Assembly (NCBI GenBank): GCA_003314535.1
Contig: POSG01000009.1
Coordinates: 1 to 64,000 of the forward strand
DNA: 64,000 nt
Reading direction: 5' to 3'
Source: Geobacter sp.
Lineage (GTDB): Bacteria > Desulfobacterota > Desulfuromonadia > Geobacterales > Geobacteraceae
This document shows, piece by piece, positions 16,270 through 24,351 of the stretch. Below the pieces are notes generated by a model. That model did not search any database. It was not told the DNA's origin and worked only from the letters and a program-made list of their open reading frames with translations. The position numbers were made by a program, and so were the translations under genes. Numbering within the stretch: position 1 is the stretch's first letter; each line of letters opens with the position of its first letter.

Positions 16270-17670
16270 TTACTGCATGCAGTGAAACAGCCCCATGCAC
16301 CAGAAACAGTCTCCACAAGGGACTTCGTTGACGAAGCAGTCGTGAGTGAACTCCTCGTTGTAGATATATTCGCACGGCACCAGGTTGCAGTTGGAGCAGA
16401 ACGGGTATTCGTGGTGCAGCACCTCTTCCCTGAAAGATTTAAACTCCGGGTCGTTCCAGATATCTCTGATACCTGTGTCAGCCAGTGTGCCGAAAACACG
16501 GGTGTTGACGTATTTCTTCCGGCCGGAGAAATGGCAACTGAACTTGTGCCAGAGGAAGTAGCAGTTGTGGACTCCGCCGTCCCACGAGACGAAAACGCTC
16601 CCCCGGTCGACGAAATCGCAACGCCGGTCGCCCTTGGGATTGATGTGCGGCAGTGTCAACTCAATGCCGGCGTCGCCGGCGGCTGACCGTGCTTCGTCAA
16701 AAATGCCTTCCATGGTCGCCTGCCATGACTCATCACGGTCGAGCAGGTTGCGCATGTTGATGAACAGTTCCCGTGCGCTCGCCTCTGCCTGCATTTCGGC
16801 CACGAAATCCACGATGCGCTGTTCCTCCGGTGTCCTGAGGTAATTCCACATGGTCTTGAAGAAATGGCGCAGGTTGATGCCTTCAGCATCCGCCCTCTCC
16901 TTCCATGGCTTGAAGAATTCGATTGCCTCGTCAGTGCACGAATCATAAGCGACCATGGAAACATGATCGGCATCGTAGGGGAGAAGATGGGTGACAATGG
17001 CGAAATCGACGCCGCGAGCCGCTGCCCAGCGGAGCGCCGAAGGCAGCTCGGCCGCATTGTCTTTCATCAGGACGAACTCCAGCCCCACCCGGGGCGTGGA
17101 CGAACCCGTTTTCTCCTTTGCGGATTTCAGCGCCGACAGCGCCCGCTCCAGGTCCAGCACTTCGCCGCCTTCGCGGATCTTGCGAAATGTGTCTGGACAT
17201 ACCGAGTCCAGGGACAGGCAGATCCTGTCCAGGCCGGACTCCACCAGCGACAGGGCGCGGGCCTCGTCCAGCAGCTGACCGTTGCTCTGGAAGCCGACCC
17301 AGCTGCGGGCCGGCATGAGCTCCCTGGCCCGGCGGACGAACTCCTCCAGCAGAGGATGGAGCAGCGGTTCCCCTATGCCGTTGAGCACCAGCGCTTCCAC
17401 ATGGGGCAGGGCCGGCTCAAGCGCCTGGAAAGTTTCACGGGAAAGGTCGCCGTCAATCACCCCGCTGCCGCCGGCCTGCTTGACGCACATGGCGCAGCGC
17501 AGGTTGCAGCGGGTGGTGGTTTCCACGAACAGTCTAGACGGCCACTCGCGAAGGGCGGGGTGCGTCTCGCCGTCGGGAGCCGTGATCAGGGAAAGTTTGC
17601 GCGGCGGTTTCGGCTCGAAAACGAAAAAATCCTGGATCGGCCTTACGGCAAGGTTTCTCGAATGGTTCAT
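16270..17670 (-). CDS. Radical SAM/SPASM protein with a cysteine-rich C-terminus
   Basis: The start at 17670 follows GGAGGTGA with ideal spacing and gives 466 residues. The radical SAM [4Fe-4S] motif is C55-x3-C59-x2-C62 (CNLRCAMC), followed by glycine-rich NGIGEPLLHP. A SPASM-like auxiliary cluster region lies near the C-terminus: HNCYFLWHKFSC, then FCSNCNLVPC, and a final cluster ending CGDCFWCMGLFHC. This count of cysteines suggests two auxiliary Fe-S clusters. SPASM enzymes usually modify peptides or carry out anaerobic oxidations; no precursor peptide gene is seen nearby, so the substrate is unknown. A purely hypothetical role should be kept open. Confidence 0.88.
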   Translation of the reverse strand: MNHSRNLAVRPIQDFFVFEPKPPRKLSLITAPDGETHPALREWPSRLFVETTTRCNLRCAMCVKQAGGSGVIDGDLSRETFQALEPALPHVEALVLNGIGEPLLHPLLEEFVRRARELMPARSWVGFQSNGQLLDEARALSLVESGLDRICLSLDSVCPDTFRKIREGGEVLDLERALSALKSAKEKTGSSTPRVGLEFVLMKDNAAELPSALRWAAARGVDFAIVTHLLPYDADHVSMVAYDSCTDEAIEFFKPWKERADAEGINLRHFFKTMWNYLRTPEEQRIVDFVAEMQAEASARELFINMRNLLDRDESWQATMEGIFDEARSAAGDAGIELTLPHINPKGDRRCDFVDRGSVFVSWDGGVHNCYFLWHKFSCHFSGRKKYVNTRVFGTLADTGIRDIWNDPEFKSFREEVLHHEYPFCSNCNLVPCEYIYNEEFTHDCFVNEVPCGDCFWCMGLFHCMQ

Positions 17671-17949
17671 GCTGGTCACCTCCTGATCAAGTGGCTTCAG
17701 CATAGCTTCCCTGGCGAAAAATGCTTATGACATATGTCAAGGAACATGAATTTTTTATGCAGGTTTCAGGCATCATTCCGGGCACTTTTTGAACATGCGC
17801 TCGATATATTATTGTAGAGCGTGCCATGAATCGGCAGCGACTGCGCAGGCCGCCCTGGATCCCGATAGCGGCACGCAGCTCCGAAACCAGTTTGACGGGG
17901 GAACATCATCATTGTATCCTGCATATGCATTCGAAAGGTGGATTTTCCG

Positions 17950-18390
17950 GTGAACCAATTCAGTCTCGATCCGCAGCTCGCCGCAGACTGCCATATCCTG
18001 GGGGAAATGGGCTGCTGCCTGCTCCTCTTGATGAACAATTCGCTGGCGCCATGGTTCATACTGGTGCCGCAACGAAATGAAACGGAAATATGCGATCTCC
18101 CCCGCGAAGACCAGCTCGCTGTCCTTGACTGCATCAACCTTCTTTCCCGCTTCCTGAAAAGCCATTTCAAGGTCGACAAGCTCAATGTTGCGGCCATCGG
18201 AAATGTGGTCAGCCAACTGCACATTCATATCGTCGCCAGGCGTCGTGACGACTTCTGCTGGCCGGGGGTCGTGTGGGGCAGGAAAGAACGGCAACCATAC
18301 GATGAAGAAACGGTTGAGCAACTGACGTCGGCGCTGGCCGCCGCAATGCCGTCCCGCTTTTCCCCCCGGTCGCGCCATGGCAATCCTTGA
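17950..18390 (+). CDS. HIT-family nucleotide hydrolase/transferase
   Basis: The start is a GTG at 17950 with AAAGGTGG about 8 nt upstream; another GTG at 17938 is part of that ribosome site. The 146-residue protein has the histidine-triad region SQLHIHIVARRRDD followed by WPGVVWG, typical of a bacterial HIT subgroup acting on nucleotides with an alpha-phosphate linked to another group. The N-terminal half contains the usual ILVPQRNE strand. The biological substrate is unknown. It precedes hsp20 on the same strand, but hsp20 seems to have its own promoter overlapping the 3' end of this gene. Confidence 0.85.
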   Translation: MNQFSLDPQLAADCHILGEMGCCLLLLMNNSLAPWFILVPQRNETEICDLPREDQLAVLDCINLLSRFLKSHFKVDKLNVAAIGNVVSQLHIHIVARRRDDFCWPGVVWGRKERQPYDEETVEQLTSALAAAMPSRFSPRSRHGNP

Positions 18391-18414
18391 CATCAGGAAA
18401 AGCATGCTTATATT
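18387..18414 (+). promoter_or_regulatory. Sigma-70-type promoter of hsp20
   Basis: A perfect TTGACA and a TATATT are separated by 16 nt, overlapping the end of the HIT gene and about 59 nt before the hsp20 ATG. This allows hsp20 to be expressed independently. Confidence 0.65.
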
Positions 18415-18472
18415 TGCATTGGGTTCCGCTAACATAAAGGAGCCCGGAACGTATTGCAGAGGAGGCAAAGAC

Positions 18473-18976
18473 ATGGCAGACAAGGAAAACAGGGAACTGG
18501 CGAAAAGTGAAGCAAAGGGATTGAAAAAAACCGAATCAGGATTCTTCTCCCCCTTCGAGGAGATGGAGCGTTGGTTCGAAGAGGCTTTCCGGCGTCCGTT
18601 CTTCGCTCCCTCATGGATGCCGAGGCTGAAATTCCCCGAAGTCGGCTCAATGTATCCGACAGTCGACATCTTCGAAGACGGAAACAACGTTGTTGTGAAA
18701 GCTGAGATGCCGGGGATGCAAAAAGAGGATATCGAGGTCAATATTTCGGACGACGTCATCACCATTTCGGGCGAGAAGAAATCGGAAGACAAGGTGGAAA
18801 AGAAGGATTACTACCGGCTGGAGCGCTCCTACGGCTCGTTTACCCGCACCCTTCAGCTCCCGGCCGAGACCCAGACCGAAAAGGCCAAGGCAAGCTTCAA
18901 GGACGGGGTCCTGGAAGTGAGAATTCCGAAGACCGAGGCAGCAGTGCAGAAAGTAAAAAAAATCACCGTGGAATGA
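18473..18976 (+). CDS. Small heat shock protein, Hsp20/alpha-crystallin family
   Basis: The ATG at 18473 follows AGAGGAGGCAAAG. The 167-residue chaperone has an N-terminal region with FSPFEEMERWFEEAF and an alpha-crystallin domain (about 60-155) beginning PTVDIFEDGNNVVVKAEMPG, with the hallmark GVLEVRIPK near the end. Small heat shock proteins hold unfolded proteins in oligomers without ATP. The C-terminal I-x-I anchor is present in weak form (KKITVE). The gene is followed by a strong hairpin. Confidence 0.95.
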   Translation: MADKENRELAKSEAKGLKKTESGFFSPFEEMERWFEEAFRRPFFAPSWMPRLKFPEVGSMYPTVDIFEDGNNVVVKAEMPGMQKEDIEVNISDDVITISGEKKSEDKVEKKDYYRLERSYGSFTRTLQLPAETQTEKAKASFKDGVLEVRIPKTEAAVQKVKKITVE

Positions 18977-18982
18977 TTTATC

Positions 18983-19021
18983 ATCCACGTGGGGGCCGGG
19001 TCCGGCGGCTCCCACGTGGAT
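18983..19021. terminator. Hairpin between convergent hsp20 and the mechanosensitive-channel-like gene
   Basis: ATCCACGTGGG and CCCACGTGGAT form a perfect 11-bp stem around a GC-rich loop, in the short gap between two convergent stop codons. It lacks a clear T-run, so it may end transcription poorly or act only as an mRNA-stabilising hairpin. Confidence 0.55.
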
Positions 19022-19027
19022 GGCATT

Positions 19028-19723
19028 TCACAAATGGTTCATATTGTCGTCCCGCTCCGATCCCTTGAGCTTTTTTTCCAGGAAACAGCGTGCCGCGTCC
19101 CTGCCGCCGAGGCCGAAAGCGATGGCAAAGGCAAGGACGATACCGCTGAAGACTATGGAAAAGGCGATTACAACCGTGCCGCTGCCGATCCCCAATTGCT
19201 CCAACGCCATGGTAACGCTCAGGACAATCACGAGATATTTGACAGAACGCCCTATCAGCCGAGAAACCCCCATGCCGGCATTGACGGCCCCGATCAGGGC
19301 CGCGCGGGATAGGAAATTGCTCATCAGGTATCCGACCAGGAGTATGACGAGTGCGGCAAAGACATCGGGCAGATAGAGGAAAAACCTCTCCAGCAGCCGC
19401 TCCACTGCCGGGACATTGATGGTCTGAACCGCGAACACGGCAAACACGGCCAAGGTCAAGCCCCCGATGAACTTGGCAGCGACAACCGAAGCAGCGTCAC
19501 GTATCCCGCTCCTGTCGAGCAGCAGGTCCAGCCCTGCCCGCCGCGCAAGCCTGTCGACCCCTACGGCACGAAAAAACCGCGCCCCGAGCGCCTTGATCAG
19601 CAGCGCAAGCACCGCCCCCACCAGCAGAACGGCAATGGCGGTAAGAACGTTGGGCAGAAAAAGAAGCAGATTGTCGACACACCGGTCAAGGGGGTCAAGC
19701 AACAGTTTCCTGAGTATTCCCAT
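19028..19723 (-). CDS. Small mechanosensitive-channel-like membrane protein (MscS transmembrane-helix type)
   Basis: The 231-residue protein has about five hydrophobic segments, arranged as repeated units: FLPNVLTAIAVLLVGAVLALL, FLYLPDVFAALVILLVGYLMSNFL, and YLVIVLSVTMALEQLGIG followed by AFSIVFSGIVLAFAIAFGLGGRD. This matches the conserved transmembrane-helix repeat of MscS-related proteins without the large cytoplasmic MscS domain. The start has a GGAGG site and overlaps the upstream glycosyltransferase gene by 29 nt, so it is translated with it. In context of osmolyte-type glycosyltransferases, a role in osmotic release or sensing is reasonable but unproven. Confidence 0.75.
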   Translation of the reverse strand: MGILRKLLLDPLDRCVDNLLLFLPNVLTAIAVLLVGAVLALLIKALGARFFRAVGVDRLARRAGLDLLLDRSGIRDAASVVAAKFIGGLTLAVFAVFAVQTINVPAVERLLERFFLYLPDVFAALVILLVGYLMSNFLSRAALIGAVNAGMGVSRLIGRSVKYLVIVLSVTMALEQLGIGSGTVVIAFSIVFSGIVLAFAIAFGLGGRDAARCFLEKKLKGSERDDNMNHL

Positions 19724-20999
19724 CCCATACCTCCTCGCGCTGCTCCCACAGGCTTACGAGCAGCGGTTTCATGGTCTCGAACTGGCAGCAAAGCCTTTCG
19801 ATGCGCTCTTCCACCTCCGGAGCCGAACTGTCACGGGTTTCAAGGACAAAGGACGCAATCTTGCCCAGGTAGAGCGGAGTCAATGATTTGAGCAGATGCT
19901 CCGACGGCAGGATGCGGTTTCGCCTGGCAACGGCAAGCCGGTAGATGATCTCGACCCACAACTCGTCCGGCAAGCGGAACTCCCGGCACGGGACACGGCA
20001 GCTGTCCGCAAGCCATTCCATGATCCTTCCGGGCAGAAACCGCCGCCAGATATCCGCAAGATCCCTTGCGCCCAGAACATACCGTTCCAGCATGCGTTCC
20101 ACGTTCACCTCGACCGGCTCCAGTCCCACCGCGTACCTGAAGCCGAAAGTCGGCACCTGCATGGAACCGCTCACCGAAGTCCAGACCTCTTGGTAGGCCT
20201 CCATCAGGTCGAAAGCGGCGCTGACCACCTGGCTTAGCATTGCGGACAGGTCGGCAGCGGGATCCTTCGCATCGTGTATCTTGGCGCCCAGGAAGGACTG
20301 GCAGACATCGAAACTACCGGCAATCGCGGTGGTGGTCATCCAGATGTCGACGCCGTAGCGGGCCACATCCGTTTCCCAGACATCCTGCTTGAGAAAATGC
20401 CGGGACAGCCTCCCGGAAAAGCCGAAATCCCCGCCTATCGGCTGCCGGACCCTGCGACCGTACAGCGCCCTTGTCAGGGGGTAGATTATGCTGTTGGTGA
20501 TGGTCCCGTCGTACTTGTGCCTGAGATACAGGGGAGCGACGTAATCGAACCCCTCGTCCAGCACCGGTTTCAGGAGAAGCTCCACCCATTCCGGGGTGAT
20601 GCTCCTGAGATCGGAGTCGACCACTGCGCAGGCCTTTACCCGAAGGGCATCGGCAATCTCGAAGACCGTTCTGAAGGCGCTCCCCTTCCCCGGCGCACCC
20701 CGGTAGAGCGTTGCGGTCTTCAAGAGGGCCGGAACCCGCTGGCGGACCAGCAGCTGGCTGAAATCGTCGACGGCCGCCTGCTCTGCGACCTGGCGCGTGC
20801 CGTCCTCGGAGCCTCCGTCCGAGTTGACCAGCACCGCCCTGTACCGGGGGAAGTACTTCGCCAGCCCCGCCTGCACTGCCCGCACCACGTGCCCGATCGT
20901 GCCGGCATTATTGTAGCTGGGAATGCCGACCAGAAGATCCGCAGACCCGACCCTGTCCAGCCATTCCCTGACCTCCGACCTGAGGATGACCCTGTTCAT
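19695..20999 (-). CDS. GT-A glycosyltransferase related to glucosylglycerate-type synthases
   Basis: The start at 20999 has GGAG 8 nt upstream and begins the family-like MNRVILRSEVREW; an earlier ATG at 21068 adds a low-complexity leader. The 434-residue protein has a GT-A fold: GIPSYNNAGTIGHVV, VNSDGGSEDGT, the GAPGKGSAFR loop and the metal-binding D128-S-D130. A helical C-terminal half follows. The GKG loop and DSD resemble GpgS/GT81 enzymes, and the next gene upstream is GpgS-like. It probably adds a second sugar to, or directly makes, a glycerate-linked osmolyte; donor and acceptor cannot be read from sequence. Confidence 0.75.
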   Translation of the reverse strand: MNRVILRSEVREWLDRVGSADLLVGIPSYNNAGTIGHVVRAVQAGLAKYFPRYRAVLVNSDGGSEDGTRQVAEQAAVDDFSQLLVRQRVPALLKTATLYRGAPGKGSAFRTVFEIADALRVKACAVVDSDLRSITPEWVELLLKPVLDEGFDYVAPLYLRHKYDGTITNSIIYPLTRALYGRRVRQPIGGDFGFSGRLSRHFLKQDVWETDVARYGVDIWMTTTAIAGSFDVCQSFLGAKIHDAKDPAADLSAMLSQVVSAAFDLMEAYQEVWTSVSGSMQVPTFGFRYAVGLEPVEVNVERMLERYVLGARDLADIWRRFLPGRIMEWLADSCRVPCREFRLPDELWVEIIYRLAVARRNRILPSEHLLKSLTPLYLGKIASFVLETRDSSAPEVEERIERLCCQFETMKPLLVSLWEQREEVWDGNTQETVA

Positions 21000-21067
21000 G
21001 CCTGACACTCCGCAGCCTCCCCCCCCGCACCGAGCTCTGTCCGTCATCGAAAAGCCGTGCACGGCCA

Positions 21068-22276
21068 TCAATAGTTATCCTCTTCCACAGCCTCGCCCAG
21101 ACTGTCCAGAATTCCCGGAATCGCCGCGGTGACCCTGTCCCAGCTGGATATCAAGGGCACCCCGAGCGGATCGTCGGTGATCTTCTCCGACGCCCTCCGG
21201 ATGCCGTCGGTAAATGTCTCGACAGCAAGGCTTTCGGCATGCCGGTCGAATATCAGGCCGTTTACCGCCGCATCGTCCTCGTAACGCTTCAGGATGTCCT
21301 GTGCGGTGCTGACATAGGTCGCCACCAGGGTCTTGAAAAACCCGTCCGAAAACGCGATCCCCTGGGACGCCAGGGTGCGGAAGATGGATTTGCAGATGTC
21401 GATGGACATCTTGTACAGCCCCAGGCAGGCGTCGTGGGGCGACAGGTCCTGGTGCTTGTGCTCGTACGTGTCGGCTATGTCTATCTGGCAAATCCGCCTC
21501 ATGGCCGCATTGCGGTAGACTTCGGCCAGCATGCCCACCTCGAGGCCCCAGTCTGCGGGTATCCGGTTGATCCTGGCCAGGTCGATATCCATGGAAAACT
21601 CGCCTGCAAGCGCGTATCGGAAACTGTCGAAGAACACCAGCAGGGGGTGGTGGCCCAGTATCTTTTGCAGCGACCGTATCAGAGGGGTGAAGAGAAGGCG
21701 GGTCACCCTGCCGTGCATCCGGTCCGTAACCCTGCTGTAGTAGCCCTTGCAGAAGGCATAGTTGAGGCTGGGATTGGTTACCGGATAGCAGAGCCGTGCC
21801 AGCAGTTCGCGGTTGTAGGTAAGCACGTCGCAGTCGTGTACGACAACGGTGTGGAAATCCTGGCGCGACAGGACATAGCCGTAGGCGGTCCATACTGCCC
21901 TCCCTTTGCCGGCTTCGCCCACATGCAGCCCGGAATCCTCGATGAGCGAGAACACGGATTCCATTCTGGGCCCGTCAAGCCAGATGAGCCTGGCCGGCTG
22001 GGGCAGGCCGGAAAAGAACTCCCGCGCATGGCGGTAGTCCTCGGGAGAAGCGGAACCCAGGCTGACCACGATTTCCTTCAGGTAGCGCACCTCCTTGAGC
22101 TGCCTGACGATGGACTTTAAAGCATCACCCGCCAGCTCGCTGAAAAGACAGGGCAACACCAGTGCAATGGGGCGTTCGTGGCTGAACCAGGACAGCTCTT
22201 CCTCTATCCTGTCCAGATTCTGGCGACCGAACCGGTGGAAAGTGGCGACCACGCCGACCTGGAAAAAATCCGTCAT
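21068..22276 (-). CDS. gpgS: Glucosyl-3-phosphoglycerate synthase-like glycosyltransferase (GT81)
   Basis: The 402-residue protein begins MTDFFQVGVVATFHRFG, a start typical of archaeal and bacterial GpgS enzymes. It has the GT-A features ALVLPCLFSELAG, the GEAGKGRAVW loop (about 120-129) and the DxD metal motif D148-C-D150. Acceptor-side features FSMDIDLARI, DWGLEVGML and the conserved HKHQ follow. GpgS transfers glucose from an NDP-sugar to 3-phosphoglycerate; a phosphatase then yields glucosylglycerate, a compatible solute. No phosphatase gene is seen here. The start has an AGGAGG site and a candidate promoter upstream. Exact substrate is an inference. Confidence 0.78.
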   Translation of the reverse strand: MTDFFQVGVVATFHRFGRQNLDRIEEELSWFSHERPIALVLPCLFSELAGDALKSIVRQLKEVRYLKEIVVSLGSASPEDYRHAREFFSGLPQPARLIWLDGPRMESVFSLIEDSGLHVGEAGKGRAVWTAYGYVLSRQDFHTVVVHDCDVLTYNRELLARLCYPVTNPSLNYAFCKGYYSRVTDRMHGRVTRLLFTPLIRSLQKILGHHPLLVFFDSFRYALAGEFSMDIDLARINRIPADWGLEVGMLAEVYRNAAMRRICQIDIADTYEHKHQDLSPHDACLGLYKMSIDICKSIFRTLASQGIAFSDGFFKTLVATYVSTAQDILKRYEDDAAVNGLIFDRHAESLAVETFTDGIRRASEKITDDPLGVPLISSWDRVTAAIPGILDSLGEAVEEDNY

Positions 22277-22307
22277 ACGTCCTCCTGAAGCCGGGTCACA
22301 TGACTTA

Positions 22308-22336
22308 ATTAAAATTAATGGTTAAAATCTTAGCAA
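22308..22336 (-). promoter_or_regulatory. Candidate sigma-70 promoter of the gpgS operon
   Basis: On the minus strand TTGCTA and TTTAAT are separated by 17 nt, about 30 nt before the gpgS ATG. It lies in an AT-rich stretch. Confidence 0.5.
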
Positions 22337-22360
22337 ATTATTCCTGAAACAGCAACCCAA

Positions 22361-22389
22361 TTGACGACGGGCTCACACATTGGTATAGT
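22361..22389 (+). promoter_or_regulatory. Strong sigma-70 promoter upstream of tamA
   Basis: TTGACG and TATAGT are separated by exactly 17 nt. It is the best promoter match in this gap and faces tamA-tamB. Confidence 0.65.
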
Positions 22390-22575
22390 CCTTCACGACG
22401 GAAAGGGGCAGATTGGCTGATTGCCGGCAATCGTCCCGGCAGGTTTCGGGACAACCCCCAAGCATTCAACCGCCAAAGCAGGCATTCCGGAAAACCTCCG
22501 CCGGCAAGTCGCGTGGAACTTTGCACGGTGAAACGTCACCGCATCCTTCTCGGAGCACTGGCTGAACGGTCACAT

Positions 22576-24351
22576 ATGAAAAAATACCGCTTTCCATTCA
22601 TGGCTCTGGTCATGATGTTTCTGGCCTTGATGCTGCTCGTCGACGCAACGCCTTCGCCGGCCGCGGAAACCGTGGAAGTGGTGGTGAACGGGCTGGAGGA
22701 CGAGGCGCTGGAGAATGTGGAGGCAGCGCTGGCGCTCCCCCCGGGCCTGGTAAGCGATGGAAAGGTAAACCGCTCCTGGCTGGACCTTTTTGTCGCGGAC
22801 GCCGAAAAGAAGGTGCGGGAAGCCCTTGAGCCCTTCGGCTACTACGACCCGAAAGTCGCGGTATCCCTCGCCAATGCACCGGGAGGAGAATCCCGCATTA
22901 CGGTGAACGTCGTTCCCGGAACACCTGTCAGGATCACCAGCATAACCATCGGCGTCCGTGGACCGGGAGCCGCCAACGAGGCCATCCGGGAGGAAACGGG
23001 ATATTTCACGCTGGTCGAAGGCGACGTGCTCCTGCACAAGGATTACGAAGAGGGCAAGGGGATCATCCTGGCAAAGGCGCTTGAAGAGGGCTATATCGAT
23101 GCGTCCTTCTCAACCCATGAAATCAGGGTTTCCAGGGCCGAACACAGTGCGAAGATCGTGCTCGAACTGGACACCGGCCCGCTTTACCTCTTTGGCGACA
23201 CCACGTTCACCGGGGCGCCCCAGTACCCTGCGCCTTTCCTCTCCCGCTACCTGGATTATGAAAAAGGCGACGTGTTCTCTCAGGAAAGGCTGGCCCAGAC
23301 CCAGGCCAACTTCGCGGCCTCGGACCGCTTCGCAGGCATCACCGTCGCGCCGAAAAAGGAGGCTGCAGCGGATTCTGCCGTTCCGGTCGACATCCAGCTG
23401 ACCCCCCTCCCCCGCAGGCGGCTCCGCCCGGGGATAGGATACGGAACGGATACGGGAATCCGGGGTTCGTTACGCTACAAGGATGTGAACATGTTCCTCC
23501 TCGGCCACGAACTGAACGGGGAGATCAACCTTTCCCAGCGCATCCAGGGCATCGCCTTCAGCTACACCATTCCCGATTCCCACAACATCAACAGCGCAAC
23601 CGCATTTCAAGCCAATTTCCAGAGGGAAGACACCGATACGTACACGGACCGCCTGATGTCATTGGAAGGCTCCTGGAGCAGGAGCTTTCTCCGCGGCCAG
23701 AGACTGCGGCTCTACCTCAAGCCGCAGCAGGAAGATTACACGGTCGGCCTGCAGGATTCCTCATCCTTCCTGACGCTGGCCGGTCTGAGCTTTTCGCTGC
23801 GCAGCTTCGACAACACCATCCGGCCCACCAGGGGCTACCGCATTGCCCTCGACATCCGCGGAACCCATCAATTCATGGGGTCTTCCACCGGACTGCTGCA
23901 ATGTATCGCCGAAGGTCACGGCATAGTGCCCCTGCCGTTCAGATTCTCGCTGATCGGAAGTGCGAAGGCCGGATTCACCCTGCAGAACGAGCCCCTCAAG
24001 GACCTTCCCGCCTCCCTGCGCTTCTTTGCAGGCGGCGACAGGAGCGTGAGGGGATACGGCTACCAGAGCCTCGGACCCCGTGATTCCTCGGGAAAAGTTG
24101 TCGGCGGCAAGGATATGCTGGCGATGAGCATCGAGCTGGAAAAGGCGCTGTTCAAGAACTGGGGCATTGCCGCATTCTATGACGCGGGAAACGCCTTCGA
24201 TTCGCCTACCAACTTCAGGCTCTACCAGGGTGCGGGATTGGGGATCCGCTATTACACGCCCATCGGCGCGCTTCAGCTCGACGTCGCCAGGCAGATCGGG
24301 GAAGAAAACCCGGCTTACCGCCTGCACTTCACGGTGGGGTTCGAACTGTGA
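22576..24351 (+). CDS. tamA: TamA, Omp85-family outer-membrane translocation protein
   Basis: TamA and TamB form the translocation and assembly module that helps insert outer-membrane proteins or move lipids. The start at 22576 gives a signal peptide (MKKYRFPFMALVMMFLALMLL, cleaved near SPAAE) and a 591-residue protein; earlier GTG codons add non-signal sequence. Three POTRA domains are expected in residues about 28-270 (for example VEVVVNGLEDEALENVEAAL, VRITSITIGVRGPG, YLFGDTTFTGAPQYP). The C-terminal surface-antigen barrel includes RLRPGIGYGTDTGIRG, FFAGGDRSVRGYGYQ and a final strand ending in VGFEL. The gene overlaps tamB by 4 nt. Confidence 0.9.
   Translation: MKKYRFPFMALVMMFLALMLLVDATPSPAAETVEVVVNGLEDEALENVEAALALPPGLVSDGKVNRSWLDLFVADAEKKVREALEPFGYYDPKVAVSLANAPGGESRITVNVVPGTPVRITSITIGVRGPGAANEAIREETGYFTLVEGDVLLHKDYEEGKGIILAKALEEGYIDASFSTHEIRVSRAEHSAKIVLELDTGPLYLFGDTTFTGAPQYPAPFLSRYLDYEKGDVFSQERLAQTQANFAASDRFAGITVAPKKEAAADSAVPVDIQLTPLPRRRLRPGIGYGTDTGIRGSLRYKDVNMFLLGHELNGEINLSQRIQGIAFSYTIPDSHNINSATAFQANFQREDTDTYTDRLMSLEGSWSRSFLRGQRLRLYLKPQQEDYTVGLQDSSSFLTLAGLSFSLRSFDNTIRPTRGYRIALDIRGTHQFMGSSTGLLQCIAEGHGIVPLPFRFSLIGSAKAGFTLQNEPLKDLPASLRFFAGGDRSVRGYGYQSLGPRDSSGKVVGGKDMLAMSIELEKALFKNWGIAAFYDAGNAFDSPTNFRLYQGAGLGIRYYTPIGALQLDVARQIGEENPAYRLHFTVGFEL

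Larger units (their letters stand above)
22277..22575. other. Divergent intergenic region between gpgS and tamA
   Basis: The region holds two candidate promoters facing away from each other and no gene. The tamA mRNA leader would be about 180 nt long; I see no riboswitch-like fold in it. Confidence 0.5.
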
